The notes beneath the pieces were generated by a model, which did no database searches, was not told the DNA's origin, and worked only from the letters and a program-made list of their open reading frames with translations. This document shows, piece by piece, positions 1 to 7,891 of a stretch of 39,944 nt of DNA. Location: the IMG/VR virus record IMGVR_UViG_3300042465_001970, positions 1 through 39,944 of that record; one strand, written 5' to 3'. Numbering within the stretch: position 1 is the first letter of the stretch; each line of letters opens with the position of its first letter. Both the position numbers and the translations under genes were made by a program. The DNA is from a virus.

Positions 1-37
1 ATTTAAAATCAAAATCTTTTACTTTTCCGACTGTCAT
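1..37 (-). CDS. 5' end of an unidentified late gene (partial)
   Basis: An ATG at 37 (minus strand) opens a frame that leaves the window after 12 codons ([12 protein letters not shown]). Its start overlaps the stop of the preceding 53-aa gene in an ATGA arrangement, which is the normal junction in this operon, so a real gene start is likely. A Shine-Dalgarno-like GGAG lies just upstream inside the previous gene. Too little is visible to name the product; the position after the capsid genes suggests a head-completion or tail protein. Confidence 0.6.
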   Translation of the reverse strand, partial: MTVGKVKDFDFK

Positions 38-195
38 GATTTGCTCCTGCTTTTCGTTGAGGGTTTTGCTGATTGTTTGGCTTTATCGGCCTTGACAAAC
101 TCTTTGCCAACCTTTTGAGGCACACCGCCATAACCGCCTTTTGTGTGGGCAGCAGCTTGCATTAAACGCTGCTGAGCTGGTGATTTGCTTGGCAT
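34..195 (-). CDS. Small basic DUF3008-like phage protein (53 aa)
   Basis: The 53-aa product begins [17 protein letters not shown] and ends in a Lys/Ser-rich tail. The opening P-x-K-S-x-A-Q-Q-R-x-M pattern matches the small phage family known as DUF3008, found next to structural genes in many aquatic phages; its function is unknown. The protein is strongly basic and could bind DNA or act in head completion, but that is inference. It lies between a structural gene and the partial gene at the window edge, and its TGA overlaps the next ATG. Confidence 0.7.
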   Translation of the reverse strand: MPSKSPAQQRLMQAAAHTKGGYGGVPQKVGKEFVKADKAKQSAKPSTKSRSKS

Positions 196-207
196 GATGT
201 TTAAACC

Positions 208-618
208 TTAAGCGCTAGCGTAGGTTTTTAAAGCTTCAATGGTGATTGTGTATCGGTCACCAGCGGTAGCGCCAACCGTGGTAAACAAAACGTCACCGGT
301 TTTGCCTGCACCGGCATTGTTTGGGAAACCGCCAAATGTGCTGTAATCCATGAAATAGAACTGGTTTTCTGGGATTGTTTCGCAGATCAAGTCTGTAGTT
401 GCATCCCAAAGAATGTCAATACCCATACCTGAGGTTTGCGCCCAAATTTTGTTGATCTTAACGCTATTACAAGCCAAACCAAAAGAATTTGGATTGAGTG
501 TAGAGACGTCAATTTTCAAAACACCGGCTTCACCGGTACCGTCTGAAATGTTTGTAAACTTGCCAATGAACAAGCGTTCACCGTCAAGGATCGTTTGCGA
601 TGTTACTGCATCAGCCAT
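208..618 (-). CDS. Putative virion structural protein (136 aa)
   Basis: This 136-aa protein starts MADAVTSQTILDGERLF and looks beta-rich, with a GKFTNISDGTGE segment and a C-terminal DRYTITIEALKTYA strand. I recognise it only as a type common among capsid-proximal genes of uncultured tailed phages. It has no cysteine-rich, membrane or enzyme motif. It lies two small genes after the capsid protein and in the same direction, so a head decoration or head-tail role is the most reasonable guess. It starts at an ATG with an AGGGAG-type ribosome-binding site inside the end of the preceding gene. Confidence 0.65.
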   Translation of the reverse strand: MADAVTSQTILDGERLFIGKFTNISDGTGEAGVLKIDVSTLNPNSFGLACNSVKINKIWAQTSGMGIDILWDATTDLICETIPENQFYFMDYSTFGGFPNNAGAGKTGDVLFTTVGATAGDRYTITIEALKTYASA

Positions 619-620
619 AA

Positions 621-788
621 TTACTCCCTCGTCTCGGGTTGAATTGGTTCAGGTGCGTCTAATCGACCCACCAACATTTTATACGCCGCGATAGTGGCTT
701 GGGCTTGAAGCACAAAGGTTTGCGCCTTCTGTGCTTCAGACTCAAGGTCACGAATCTCAGATTCCAAGAACTCCTTGGTTATCTGCAT
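621..788 (-). CDS. Small coiled-coil protein (55 aa)
   Basis: The 55-aa product (MQITKEFLESEIRDLESEAQ...) is one amphipathic alpha helix with heptad-like spacing followed by a Pro/Glu tail. Its ATG shares a base with the TAA of the preceding gene (TAATG), the coupling typical of this operon, which supports it as real. Similar short helical proteins sit beside structural genes in many phages; a chaperone or assembly role is possible but not shown. Confidence 0.65.
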   Translation of the reverse strand: MQITKEFLESEIRDLESEAQKAQTFVLQAQATIAAYKMLVGRLDAPEPIQPETRE

Positions 789-1387
789 TATGCAAAAGTA
801 GAGTAAGCGGGAACGTAGTACACAGTACCACCAATCATCACTTTGATTGCTTTGGCTACAGTAGTAACGCTGGTTGCTGTAGGAGCAATCGTAGCAGCAG
901 GAGCGGTTTCAATGTTCATCAACAAAGGAACTTCACCTGTATTTGCTCCGCTGTCAGACACTCGAATGAACGAAGCTGTACCGGGCAAAGAAGCGTTAAC
1001 AGAATAGTCTGTATCCAACTGGAGAACAGCCAAAGTGCCTCCTGGAGTAGCTACGGAGCCGCCTAAGGTTGCACGGATGGCGTTAGCTGCACCAGAAATT
1101 GTGCCGCCTGTATTGATTGAAGTGGAGATGTGAGCACCGTTGATTGTGCCGCCTGTAGCTGCATTAGCGCCTGTGACTCGGGTCAAAGCACGGAACGTTT
1201 CGCCTGAACCCGTAGAAGTAAAGGTTAATCGGTTGTACGACAGACGTGTATCGCCAGTAGTGGCAGATGTTGTAGCAAATGCAGCGTTAATGTTTTCCGC
1301 TGTAGTTACAGCAAGGGGAGAAGCTGAAGTGCCCGTATCAAAGCCGTTTAAAGATACGACTGGACCGGAGAATGTAGTTGTAGCCAT
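788..1387 (-). CDS. Putative capsid decoration/structural protein (199 aa)
   Basis: A 199-aa Thr/Ala/Gly/Ser-rich protein, predicted mostly beta strand, with many short T-x-T-G-x-G and G-G-T-I turns (around residues 55-115) and no charged or catalytic cluster. This composition is typical of head fibres, decoration proteins or tail-sheath-like structural proteins. It is the first gene after the terminator downstream of the major capsid gene, so its expression must come from readthrough or a local promoter. The ATG at 1387 is preceded by a good AGAGGAAT ribosome-binding site. The exact virion position is unknown. Confidence 0.6.
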   Translation of the reverse strand: MATTTFSGPVVSLNGFDTGTSASPLAVTTAENINAAFATTSATTGDTRLSYNRLTFTSTGSGETFRALTRVTGANAATGGTINGAHISTSINTGGTISGAANAIRATLGGSVATPGGTLAVLQLDTDYSVNASLPGTASFIRVSDSGANTGEVPLLMNIETAPAATIAPTATSVTTVAKAIKVMIGGTVYYVPAYSTFA

Positions 1388-1415
1388 TTTAAATTCCTCT
1401 CATGCGAGTTGGTGG

Positions 1416-1455
1416 GTATCTGTCTGCATGACGTCAGCTGGGAGCTGTCAGATAC
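1416..1455 (-). promoter_or_regulatory. Imperfect inverted repeat in the leader of the 199-aa gene
   Basis: GTATCTG (1416-1422) and CAGATAC (1449-1455) are perfect inverted arms. Pairing continues inward with isolated T-T mismatches, around an internal TGACGTCA palindrome. It lies between the capsid terminator and the next gene. It could be a second attenuating hairpin or an RNA-processing site; nothing in the sequence decides. Confidence 0.4.
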
Positions 1456-1470
1456 GCCGGAAAATCCCAG

Positions 1471-1508
1471 AAAAAACATAAAAGAAGGGGACCGAAGTCC
1501 CCCTCTTT
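1471..1508 (-). terminator. Rho-independent terminator after the major capsid gene
   Basis: Read on the minus strand, a six-base stem (GGGGAC / GTCCCC, plus coordinates 1497-1502 and 1487-1492) closes a UUCG tetraloop. A T-rich run made from the complement of 1471-1483 follows. The C(UUCG)G loop is a classic stabilising feature. The stem begins 8 bases after the capsid stop codon, so it should cut most transcription between the capsid gene and the downstream structural genes. Confidence 0.85.
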
Positions 1509-1509
1509 A

Positions 1510-2424
1510 TTAAACGCCTGCTGTACCGTAAACACCACGTGGGTCAGTCCAACCCACAGTGTAACGCTCAGTGGCCTTGTAGCGCATAGAGTCAGTCTCG
1601 AAGTCACCTTCCATAGACTTCTCCAAGCCGCGGCGCATCAACAACTTCAAGCCTTCTGGCGCATCGGTCTGCACCCACCATGCGGTAGATGAAGTGATAC
1701 GTGACAAGTTGGCCTGACCTTCAGCCAGCAAGCCCATGGACTTAACTGGGTTGATGTCGTTATCGGCTGTGCCGGCACGAAGTGCACTCTTCAAGAGAAC
1801 TTCAGCTTGGAACACGTTAGAAGGACCAGAAACGATCTTCTTAGGTGTCAAACGGATACGCTTACCGTTGTTGTCAACGGCGTTGCGGATCTGAATCAGC
1901 ATCTGCTCAAGTGAGGTTTGTGACAAGTTAGCAGGTGTGCTCAGCTGGTTGCTGAACGTACCGTTAACGATTGGGTGTGCAGTGTTAGTCAACGACACAC
2001 CGTCACCACCAACATAAGCACCGTTGAAAGCACGGTTCAGAATGTTAGCAGATAGGGTTTCTTTCGTCTCAATCAAAGACTGTGCCAAGTGTTTGGCATA
2101 GGTTTGACCGATACGGATGTGGTCGCCGTCTTCTACCAAGACCTTGGTCAAGCTGAATGCCAGACCGTAGACTTTGTAGAGGTAACGTTGCAAGAACAAC
2201 ACGCCGCCGGATTGGTAAGTAACAGCCATACCGTCAGGCAATTCAGGCGCTGCGCCAAAACCATAAAGAACAGGTTCTTCATGGTAGTTGCGAGGGATGC
2301 CTTTTTGCTCACGGAAGACCATCTTCCATTCGTCTGCGCGTTGGTCATAAACGCCATCAAACACTTCATTGAGGATTGGTTCAACTACGGATCTAAAGTC
2401 CGTACTACGCATTGGAGTAGCCAT
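1510..2424 (-). CDS. Major capsid protein
   Basis: The 304-aa product has the layout of an HK97-fold major head protein without an N-terminal delta domain. The N-arm (MATPMRSTDFRSVVEPILNEVF) is followed by a segment with YGFGAAPELPDGMAV, a long helix around residues 90-130 (KVLVEDGDHIRIGQTYAKHLAQSL, the spine-helix position), and a C-terminal stretch ending WTDPRGVYGTAGV. The SALRAGTADNDINPVKSMGL segment resembles phage head subunits that bind or coat the shell. It follows the scaffold gene with two genes between, and is the last gene before a strong terminator, as expected for the most abundant virion protein. There is no sign of a protease or cleavage motif. Confidence 0.85.
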   Translation of the reverse strand: MATPMRSTDFRSVVEPILNEVFDGVYDQRADEWKMVFREQKGIPRNYHEEPVLYGFGAAPELPDGMAVTYQSGGVLFLQRYLYKVYGLAFSLTKVLVEDGDHIRIGQTYAKHLAQSLIETKETLSANILNRAFNGAYVGGDGVSLTNTAHPIVNGTFSNQLSTPANLSQTSLEQMLIQIRNAVDNNGKRIRLTPKKIVSGPSNVFQAEVLLKSALRAGTADNDINPVKSMGLLAEGQANLSRITSSTAWWVQTDAPEGLKLLMRRGLEKSMEGDFETDSMRYKATERYTVGWTDPRGVYGTAGV

Positions 2425-2438
2425 GATTTAGCTCCTTA

Positions 2439-3032
2439 TTAAACCGAGTTCACAGCTGCTTTGTAGTGGTGTTCGTTGATACGAACAGACACAACTACAT
2501 ACGCGTCAGTGAGTGAGTCAGTGATTTCATACCCAAAACCAGTAATCTGGAATTGGCCCGAAGTGGCTTGAATCGCACCAATTTGCGTGGTGGACAAACC
2601 TGTTGATGTTGAGCCGCCTGGTGAGGCAACAACCCAATCACACTCTTCGCCAACAGCCGTTTGAACGGTTGTGCCAGCAGAAGGGTTTGTGTATTGAACA
2701 TCAAACAGAGTTTCAGGGTCGTCATACACCCAAGCTGTAATCTCAGTGCCAGTCGCGCCAGAAGGCCAGAATGGAGAGATTGTTGGCTTGCCGCCGGCGT
2801 CAAGATACTGGCAACCTGCGAAGATGCCAAGCAAAGTGATACCGTCGGTTGTGCCTGAACGAGTACCGTCAGACGTGCCGAGTTGAATTACACCGTTATC
2901 GGTCAACTTAACGGGGTCACCGCTAAAAATGTTGGCCGCATAGGTGCTCGCAATAACGTAGGCTTTCGGACGCATCTGACCACTGTTGTGGTAAGACGCG
3001 CGGAAGCCAAATGGTGCGCTTGTCGAAGACAT
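2439..3032 (-). CDS. Putative head decoration protein (197 aa)
   Basis: The 197-aa protein starts MSSTSAPFGFRASYHNSGQ and is beta-rich with many Thr, Gly and Ser. Motifs such as FSGDPVKLTDNGVI and GITLLGIFAGCQYLDAGGK are the style of small capsid-associated proteins found directly upstream of the capsid gene in many environmental podovirus-like phages. There is no enzyme motif. It lies 14 bases upstream of the capsid gene on the same transcript and is probably co-expressed with it from the promoter at 3625-3653. Decoration or cement function is inferred from position and composition. Confidence 0.65.
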   Translation of the reverse strand: MSSTSAPFGFRASYHNSGQMRPKAYVIASTYAANIFSGDPVKLTDNGVIQLGTSDGTRSGTTDGITLLGIFAGCQYLDAGGKPTISPFWPSGATGTEITAWVYDDPETLFDVQYTNPSAGTTVQTAVGEECDWVVASPGGSTSTGLSTTQIGAIQATSGQFQITGFGYEITDSLTDAYVVVSVRINEHHYKAAVNSV

Positions 3033-3063
3033 AGTTTGCTCCTAAATGGATTAAAAGGTTGCG

Positions 3064-3594
3064 TCAGGAAAGATCAAATTGAGCTTCCCGTTGTTGTCCT
3101 ATTTCCATATTGCCATCTCCCATGGTCAGCTTCGACTTAGATGAACGCGCTTGCTGCTCAAGAAAATCTGCCGTATCGGTCAGTTTTTCTTCTTCACGTA
3201 AAGGTGCATCGTGATGCGCCTCCTTCATGTATTTCTCATAAAGAGAAATAGGCAGCTTAAAAGCCAACATCTCATTCACCCCGATAAGCCCTGCCCAATC
3301 ACCCGATTGAAGGGTTGCATATTCCCAGCCAGGAACATCTTCTGGCTTAACTGGTTCATAGCCCAGTCGGATCCGCATTTGGATAGAGTCACGAGGGTTA
3401 GTCGTGGTCAGCCAGCAACAATGCCAGCCGGGAAGTTTTGGCAAGTCCGGTAAAGAGGACTGGAAAAACTGTTGACGGAACATTTCAACCCGCTCGTCTT
3501 CGGTCACCTCTCGGTTTTGTGTGACTGCACGATCTACCATCGCGCGACTCTCACGACCTGCTCCTGCGGATTTTTTCAAGCGTTCGTCTGTCAT
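3064..3594 (-). CDS. Conserved phage morphogenesis-region protein, function unknown (176 aa)
   Basis: This 176-aa soluble, charged protein has an acidic/basic helical N-terminus (MTDERLKKSAGAGRESRAMVD), a central segment with PKLPGWHCCWLTTTNPRDSI and IRLGYEPVKPEDVPGW, and a helical C-terminus. No known enzyme signature is visible. Proteins of this style lie between scaffold and capsid genes in related podovirus-like genomes. It is the first gene behind the strong internal promoter at 3625-3653 and has an AAGGAG ribosome-binding site, so it leads a capsid sub-operon. A scaffold helper or portal-capsid assembly role is a guess. Confidence 0.6.
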   Translation of the reverse strand: MTDERLKKSAGAGRESRAMVDRAVTQNREVTEDERVEMFRQQFFQSSLPDLPKLPGWHCCWLTTTNPRDSIQMRIRLGYEPVKPEDVPGWEYATLQSGDWAGLIGVNEMLAFKLPISLYEKYMKEAHHDAPLREEEKLTDTADFLEQQARSSKSKLTMGDGNMEIGQQREAQFDLS

Positions 3595-3624
3595 AATACT
3601 CGCTCCTTTCAGCGATTGAAACCA

Positions 3625-3653
3625 ATTATAAATTGAAAATAAAAAAGTGTAAA
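3625..3653 (-). promoter_or_regulatory. Strong sigma-70-type promoter for the capsid sub-operon
   Basis: On the minus strand TTTACA (-35, plus 3648-3653) is followed after exactly 17 bases by a perfect TATAAT (-10, plus 3625-3630). It lies in the only roomy gap of the structural cluster, with start of transcription predicted near 3618 and an AAGGAG site just before the 3594 start codon. It would drive the 176-aa, 197-aa and major capsid genes up to the terminator at 1471-1508. Confidence 0.75.
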
Positions 3654-3654
3654 T

Positions 3655-4638
3655 TTATGCCTTATTGGCACGATCGTACTCAGAATACCGCTTGGCATAC
3701 TTCATACGTAAAACAGGGTCATCCCATACGCCGGCATCAATCAGAGCTTGTTTACGTTCTGGGCTGAGATAGATTTCCTTGCGGGTTGATGCTGGTGCAT
3801 GCTCACGGCCAGAACCTACGGCAGGGCCGCCACGAGGGGTTCTTTCTTCCTTGGCTTCACGTGTGGGTTGACGCTGGTTTTTAAACTTTTCAGGCAAACG
3901 CCTTGCAGTTCGTTTACGGAGTTCATCCCAATACTCTTCGGTCTGGGAATTGAATCCGTCTTTGGCCAAAGCTTGGTCAATGGCAATCACAACGGCAGAG
4001 TCTTCATCACGGCCTTGTGAGTCATACCATGGATTCTCAGCCATGAATTCCTTGGCGTAATGCATAGTCAGATCATCAATCTGCTGACCTTGTGCCTGAG
4101 GACGCTGCTGCGCTGCCTGCTGCTTAGCAAACTGAAGTTGCTGAGCTTTCTGCATTGCCTGGTCACGATAGCGCATGGCTTGTGCTACATCAGCACCATT
4201 GCCTGCTTCTACAGCTTTAGCAATAACTCGCTCTGCCATTTCAACTTCATTGGCAGCTGACGCAATTGCTTGGTCGTAACTGCCTAAGTCTACTTGGTGT
4301 GAGCGTTGCTCTTGAGCAGATACTCTGCGCTCAAGGTCATCATTGCGTTTACGTAAGAAGTCCAGTTCGAGTTTGTCGCGTTTGATTGCTTGGTCTCTAC
4401 GGTCTTTGCGCTCAAGTTTCTCGAGTCTGCGTCGCTCTCGGATTGCTGCACGCTCAGGGTCATTGCCGTCATCACTGCCTTCATCTTCATCTCTAGCAGA
4501 AGATGCAGTGCGATCATCTTCATTGTCATCTTGATCATCGCCTTCTTCGGCTCGATCAGTCAAATCATTTTTATCTTCAACGATAACGATTTCCTCGCCA
4601 CCGCCTTTTTCGTCGTCTTCTTTCATTACATCAGCCAT
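3655..4638 (-). CDS. Capsid scaffolding protein
   Basis: The 327-aa product is highly charged and almost entirely helical. An acidic N-terminus (about residues 5-60, rich in D and E) leads into a basic coiled-coil (about 65-130, ERRRLEKLERKDRRDQAIKR and similar), a Gln/Ala-rich helix (about 165-190), and a C-terminal part (about 195-327) ending in basic patches typical of the coat-binding domain of phage scaffolds. Size, composition and position between portal and capsid genes all fit a scaffold. No catalytic Ser/His/Asp protease motif is visible, so it is not an obvious protease-scaffold fusion. Confidence 0.8.
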   Translation of the reverse strand: MADVMKEDDEKGGGEEIVIVEDKNDLTDRAEEGDDQDDNEDDRTASSARDEDEGSDDGNDPERAAIRERRRLEKLERKDRRDQAIKRDKLELDFLRKRNDDLERRVSAQEQRSHQVDLGSYDQAIASAANEVEMAERVIAKAVEAGNGADVAQAMRYRDQAMQKAQQLQFAKQQAAQQRPQAQGQQIDDLTMHYAKEFMAENPWYDSQGRDEDSAVVIAIDQALAKDGFNSQTEEYWDELRKRTARRLPEKFKNQRQPTREAKEERTPRGGPAVGSGREHAPASTRKEIYLSPERKQALIDAGVWDDPVLRMKYAKRYSEYDRANKA

Positions 4639-4651
4639 AACTCATCTCCTT

Positions 4652-5065
4652 TCAGATGAATGCTCGGATTGCTAACGGGTCGCCAGTTACCTGCCCGATA
4701 ATATCCAAGTCGTTAAAAATAACAAACATTGCAGAGTCGTTTGTACCGGGAATCTTTACTTCCCAGCGATCACCGCCGTACTTAGCCACGCGAACGTATT
4801 CGCCTGCTTTGCACCACTCACCTTCTGGCCATGTCGTCATCGAATCGCGATTCTTGAAAGCCAATGGACCTAAGGCAACTACTTTGCCAATTTGTGTGTT
4901 CCATTTTTCTGTTTCGTTAGAGCCATGAATATCAATGATGATACCTCCAGCAGATGTCTTTTTCGGTGTACGGATCTGAATCAGAACACGGCTTCCGAAA
5001 GGCTGAATGCCAGCATTTACTGCTGGAAAAGCCTCCGCCATTGCGTCCTCATAGGTCGTTGTCAA
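4652..5065 (-). CDS. Phage GroES-like co-chaperonin
   Basis: Residues about 20-130 follow the GroES/Cpn10 pattern: GIQPFGSRVLIQIRTPKKT, then SAGGIIID (start of the mobile loop), GKVVALGPLAF, a W-C-KAGEYVRVAKYGGDRW segment like the VKVGDxVLFxxYxG core, and a closing FVIFNDLDIIGQV strand. Phage co-chaperonins such as T4 gp31 cap host GroEL to fold capsid protein, and this gene lies between portal and scaffold genes. No GroEL gene is present, so host GroEL would be the partner. The start is ambiguous: TTG at 5065 has an AGGAG site seven bases upstream, while ATG at 5041 has a GAGG site; the core domain is the same either way. The gene overlaps the upstream gene. Confidence 0.8.
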   Translation of the reverse strand: MTTTYEDAMAEAFPAVNAGIQPFGSRVLIQIRTPKKTSAGGIIIDIHGSNETEKWNTQIGKVVALGPLAFKNRDSMTTWPEGEWCKAGEYVRVAKYGGDRWEVKIPGTNDSAMFVIFNDLDIIGQVTGDPLAIRAFI

Positions 5066-5246
5066 AGTTTTTCTCCTCGTCTAGAAGGGTCAATAGTACG
5101 TTGATTGCTGCCTCATAACCAGCAACCATTCCCACGCGATACCCGTACTCGAAAGTATCGCGAGTCTGTGGTCGCCTCAAAGCATCGACAGCAAATGATT
5201 GCTGCTCTACTTTCAAGCGATTCAGAAGTTGTAACTCTATATTCAT
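5049..5246 (-). CDS. Small helical protein of unknown function (65 aa)
   Basis: The 65-aa product (MNIELQLLNRLKVEQQSFAVD...) is predicted helical, with a short YGYRVGMVAGYEAAINVLL segment that is too short and polar-flanked to be a clear membrane span. Its ATG overlaps the TGA of the preceding 45-aa gene (ATGA), and its 3' end overlaps the GroES-like gene, so it appears translationally coupled. Proteins of this kind follow portal genes in related phages. Function is unknown. Confidence 0.6.
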   Translation of the reverse strand: MNIELQLLNRLKVEQQSFAVDALRRPQTRDTFEYGYRVGMVAGYEAAINVLLTLLDEEKNFDNDL

Positions 5247-5380
5247 GCAGGAGTCTTAGGCGTTGCAGGCGCAGCAGGTAGCTTTTGGCCATCTACTTTT
5301 TGACCTGCTGCCATACGCTTGTGCTGCTTTACAAAAGCATTGTCCATCGGTACTTGTTTGTTGTTAGGTGTGTCGCTCAT
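5243..5380 (-). CDS. Tiny Pro/Lys-rich protein (45 aa)
   Basis: An ATG at 5380 with a good AAGGAGAAAATC ribosome-binding site opens a 45-aa frame (MSDTPNNKQVPMDNAFVK...) ending in a Pro/Ala-rich tail. It sits in the gap after the portal gene and its stop overlaps the next ATG, which argues that it is translated. No family is recognised. Confidence 0.55.
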   Translation of the reverse strand: MSDTPNNKQVPMDNAFVKQHKRMAAGQKVDGQKLPAAPATPKTPA

Positions 5381-5390
5381 GATTTTCTCC

Positions 5391-7883
5391 TTAAGGATTT
5401 GGGTTAATTCCGCTGCCGGTACTCACTGCAACTTTCTCGCCTGTTGCCATTTCGGCAGCAGCAAGAAGTTTTGCCGTGTCATTGTCAGCCGTGTTGATAC
5501 GCTCACGGGTTTCTAGTTCAGCTGCAACACGCATGTCTTCAGCTTGTTGCTTGATCTGCTCTGCTTGCAAACGCTCAGACGCTTGTTGCTGCTGCGTTTG
5601 CAGCTTAGCCGCTTCAAGTTGTTGCTGCGACTGCATTTTCTGTTGCTCGATTTGCAACTTAGCTTGATCAACTTGCATGCGTTGCTGCATTGCTTGACCT
5701 TGCACTTGTGCATTGAGCTGAGCAACTTCCATAGTCTTATCAGGCGGCATTGGAGGTTGAGGCTTGAATTGTTGTGCTGCTTGATCAAGCTGTGCCAACT
5801 CTTGGGCAAAGCTGCCGAGCTGTTGCTCGATAAACTTTTGCACTTCCAAAATGATTTTGACCTGGTCTTCTGCTTCTTCAAGAATCAGTTCCTCTGCTTG
5901 TGCCTTGTCAACTGCATTGTGCGCTTCAACCAAGTAGTAGTTGAGCAAATGGTCACGCAAGTGCGTAGCCATCGGGTACAAATACGTCTTGGCAATTGCA
6001 GGGTTTGAACCAAACAGAGGTGACTTGAGAAATGGAATGTGCGTCATCAAATGCGCCATGTGATCTTGCGACGGAAGCACGTAAATCGGTCTGCTCATTG
6101 CAGCAGCAACGTTCTCTGACACAGGATCCATGTCTTCGCTGCCAGGCAAAGGCTGCAAAACTTCATTTGCAGGCACTTTCATGTTGCGAAGGAACATCTC
6201 CTCGACTTTACGCGCATCGTACATCTGCGGCATTGCTTGTGCACGCTGCATGATGGCTTGAGTTTGCGCAAAACGTTGAGTTTCACTAAAAATTGCAGGG
6301 TCGCTGACAGGAACAATGTCCATCGGGCCGTCAAAGTCCGAAGGATCAATCTCCAAACCTTGCGATTGCGCTTCAAGATCCTCGACTGTCAAGTAAGCAC
6401 TGTTGATGCGGTGCAAAATCTTGAAGCAACGAGCCATTGAGCTGTGCAAACGGCTGTGAATTGAGCTGAATACCACCATGCCTTGCTCAATAAGAGCCAT
6501 GGTCGTACCAACCGGTTGATTCGGGTTCTGATCAGACAGCTTTTCAAACGAAGTTTGCACAACGCCTTTGCCTGCATCGACCAAGAAGCCTAAAAGCTGG
6601 AACAACGTAGGGCTTGGGCCGTTGAATGGCAGCGGCATGGCTAGCTTGCGCACATCATCGATTAGTGCGCCGCCTTCCATTTCAACAACTTCAGTAGGCT
6701 GTACGTTCAGGGTCTGACCGCCAGGACCGCCTTTAAGCTTCAGTAGCGTAGGCACGTTCTGAATGTGAGCAGAATCTAGCAAAGCACGCAAAGCGCCTGT
6801 AGCTGCACCGCTCAAACCGCCAATCATATGTGTCAAACCGATTGGGTAAGCACCACGCCATGGCACAAATGGAAACTCTACGATCCAATCAAGCTCAAGT
6901 TGACGCTCATCATCAGGTTCCCAGTTACGGTACAAACCCAAGCCTAGGTCAGTTGACTTGTCAATGCTTAGGATGTATGGCTCAGGGCCATCACCAAAGT
7001 CAAGGTAAGTGTAGACTTCGTAGATAGTACGAAGACCATCTTCGTTGTAGCTCAGGTCTTTACGGCCTTCGATCTTGTCATTGGCTTGGGTTGACTTGCT
7101 AAACTCTGGATCATCAGGCACGCCCAAGTCAACATCGATGTACATGCCAGATTTGACTCGGCGCTGATACTCGAACTTGGTGATGTATTGAACGTGGGTC
7201 TTGCGCTCAGCTGTATAGAAGTTTGTTGCTGCAAATGGCAAATAAATGTCATCGATTGCAATGAACTCTGAGTTAGGGCGGCGATGCAGCGGGTTCCACA
7301 TGAACTTCATGTATTGGCCACCGCCAAGCGGCAACTGTGTGCTGAGCTGTTCTAGTTCACCACGGAATTCGACCATCTGCTCAGTCGTTTGCCAATTCAT
7401 GAACTCGGCTTTACGAGTTGCTTTCTGGATTTTGTTCTTGTCACGCTCACCGTAGATCTTGCTCTTGACAGGGCCGTTAGGTGGGAACACTTCTTTCATG
7501 AAGCGTGCAGAGAAATCTACACAGGCTTCAACCAGCATTGGATGCACAACCTTGTTTGCACCTGTAAACTGAGCACCGCCTGGCGCATCATCGCCTAAAC
7601 CTGTACGACGCAGACCTTCTTCATACTGTTTGTCACGTTTCTCACGGGCTTCTTTGTCATTGCCAATCTTTTCGAGCAAGTCGCTGATAGCTGTTTTCAG
7701 CATATCTTGATCGACCTCGTCAACAATGTTGGCAAAGTGAGCTAACTTAGTTGCATGGTCTTCGCTGTTTGTTTCACGAAGAATTGCGCCGCCGTCCTCT
7801 GTGTCTTCAACTTCGTTGTCAACATCCTCGAGTTCAACGCTCTCGCCTTCAGGCAAATCGTCTTGTAGTCTTTTAGTTGCCAT
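5391..7883 (-). CDS. Portal protein
   Basis: At 830 aa it is in the size range of large podovirus portals. Residues about 70-130 carry the early portal signature (DKQYEEGLRRTGLGDDAPGG ... GANKVVHPMLVEACVDFSARF). The middle has the stem/clip-type segments (IDDIYLPFAATNFYTAERKT, GLTHMIGGLSGAATGALRALLDSA), and a long helix follows around residues 430-560. The last 150 residues form a Gln-rich coiled coil (about 690-800) that would correspond to an extended barrel. It sits between the terminase genes and the scaffold/capsid genes, its canonical place, and forms the DNA gate to which terminase and tail proteins dock. The acidic N-terminus (residues 10-45) is an extra feature. Confidence 0.88.
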   Translation of the reverse strand: MATKRLQDDLPEGESVELEDVDNEVEDTEDGGAILRETNSEDHATKLAHFANIVDEVDQDMLKTAISDLLEKIGNDKEAREKRDKQYEEGLRRTGLGDDAPGGAQFTGANKVVHPMLVEACVDFSARFMKEVFPPNGPVKSKIYGERDKNKIQKATRKAEFMNWQTTEQMVEFRGELEQLSTQLPLGGGQYMKFMWNPLHRRPNSEFIAIDDIYLPFAATNFYTAERKTHVQYITKFEYQRRVKSGMYIDVDLGVPDDPEFSKSTQANDKIEGRKDLSYNEDGLRTIYEVYTYLDFGDGPEPYILSIDKSTDLGLGLYRNWEPDDERQLELDWIVEFPFVPWRGAYPIGLTHMIGGLSGAATGALRALLDSAHIQNVPTLLKLKGGPGGQTLNVQPTEVVEMEGGALIDDVRKLAMPLPFNGPSPTLFQLLGFLVDAGKGVVQTSFEKLSDQNPNQPVGTTMALIEQGMVVFSSIHSRLHSSMARCFKILHRINSAYLTVEDLEAQSQGLEIDPSDFDGPMDIVPVSDPAIFSETQRFAQTQAIMQRAQAMPQMYDARKVEEMFLRNMKVPANEVLQPLPGSEDMDPVSENVAAAMSRPIYVLPSQDHMAHLMTHIPFLKSPLFGSNPAIAKTYLYPMATHLRDHLLNYYLVEAHNAVDKAQAEELILEEAEDQVKIILEVQKFIEQQLGSFAQELAQLDQAAQQFKPQPPMPPDKTMEVAQLNAQVQGQAMQQRMQVDQAKLQIEQQKMQSQQQLEAAKLQTQQQQASERLQAEQIKQQAEDMRVAAELETRERINTADNDTAKLLAAAEMATGEKVAVSTGSGINPNP

Positions 7884-7891
7884 TCGTTACC

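Noticed and set aside
731-1066. Plus-strand frame inside the 199-aa structural gene (and similar antisense frames at 1140-1481, 5544-6008, 35164-35664)
   Set aside because: They lie antisense to better supported genes, have Cys/Ser- or Leu-rich shadow composition and lack ribosome-binding sites or coupling.
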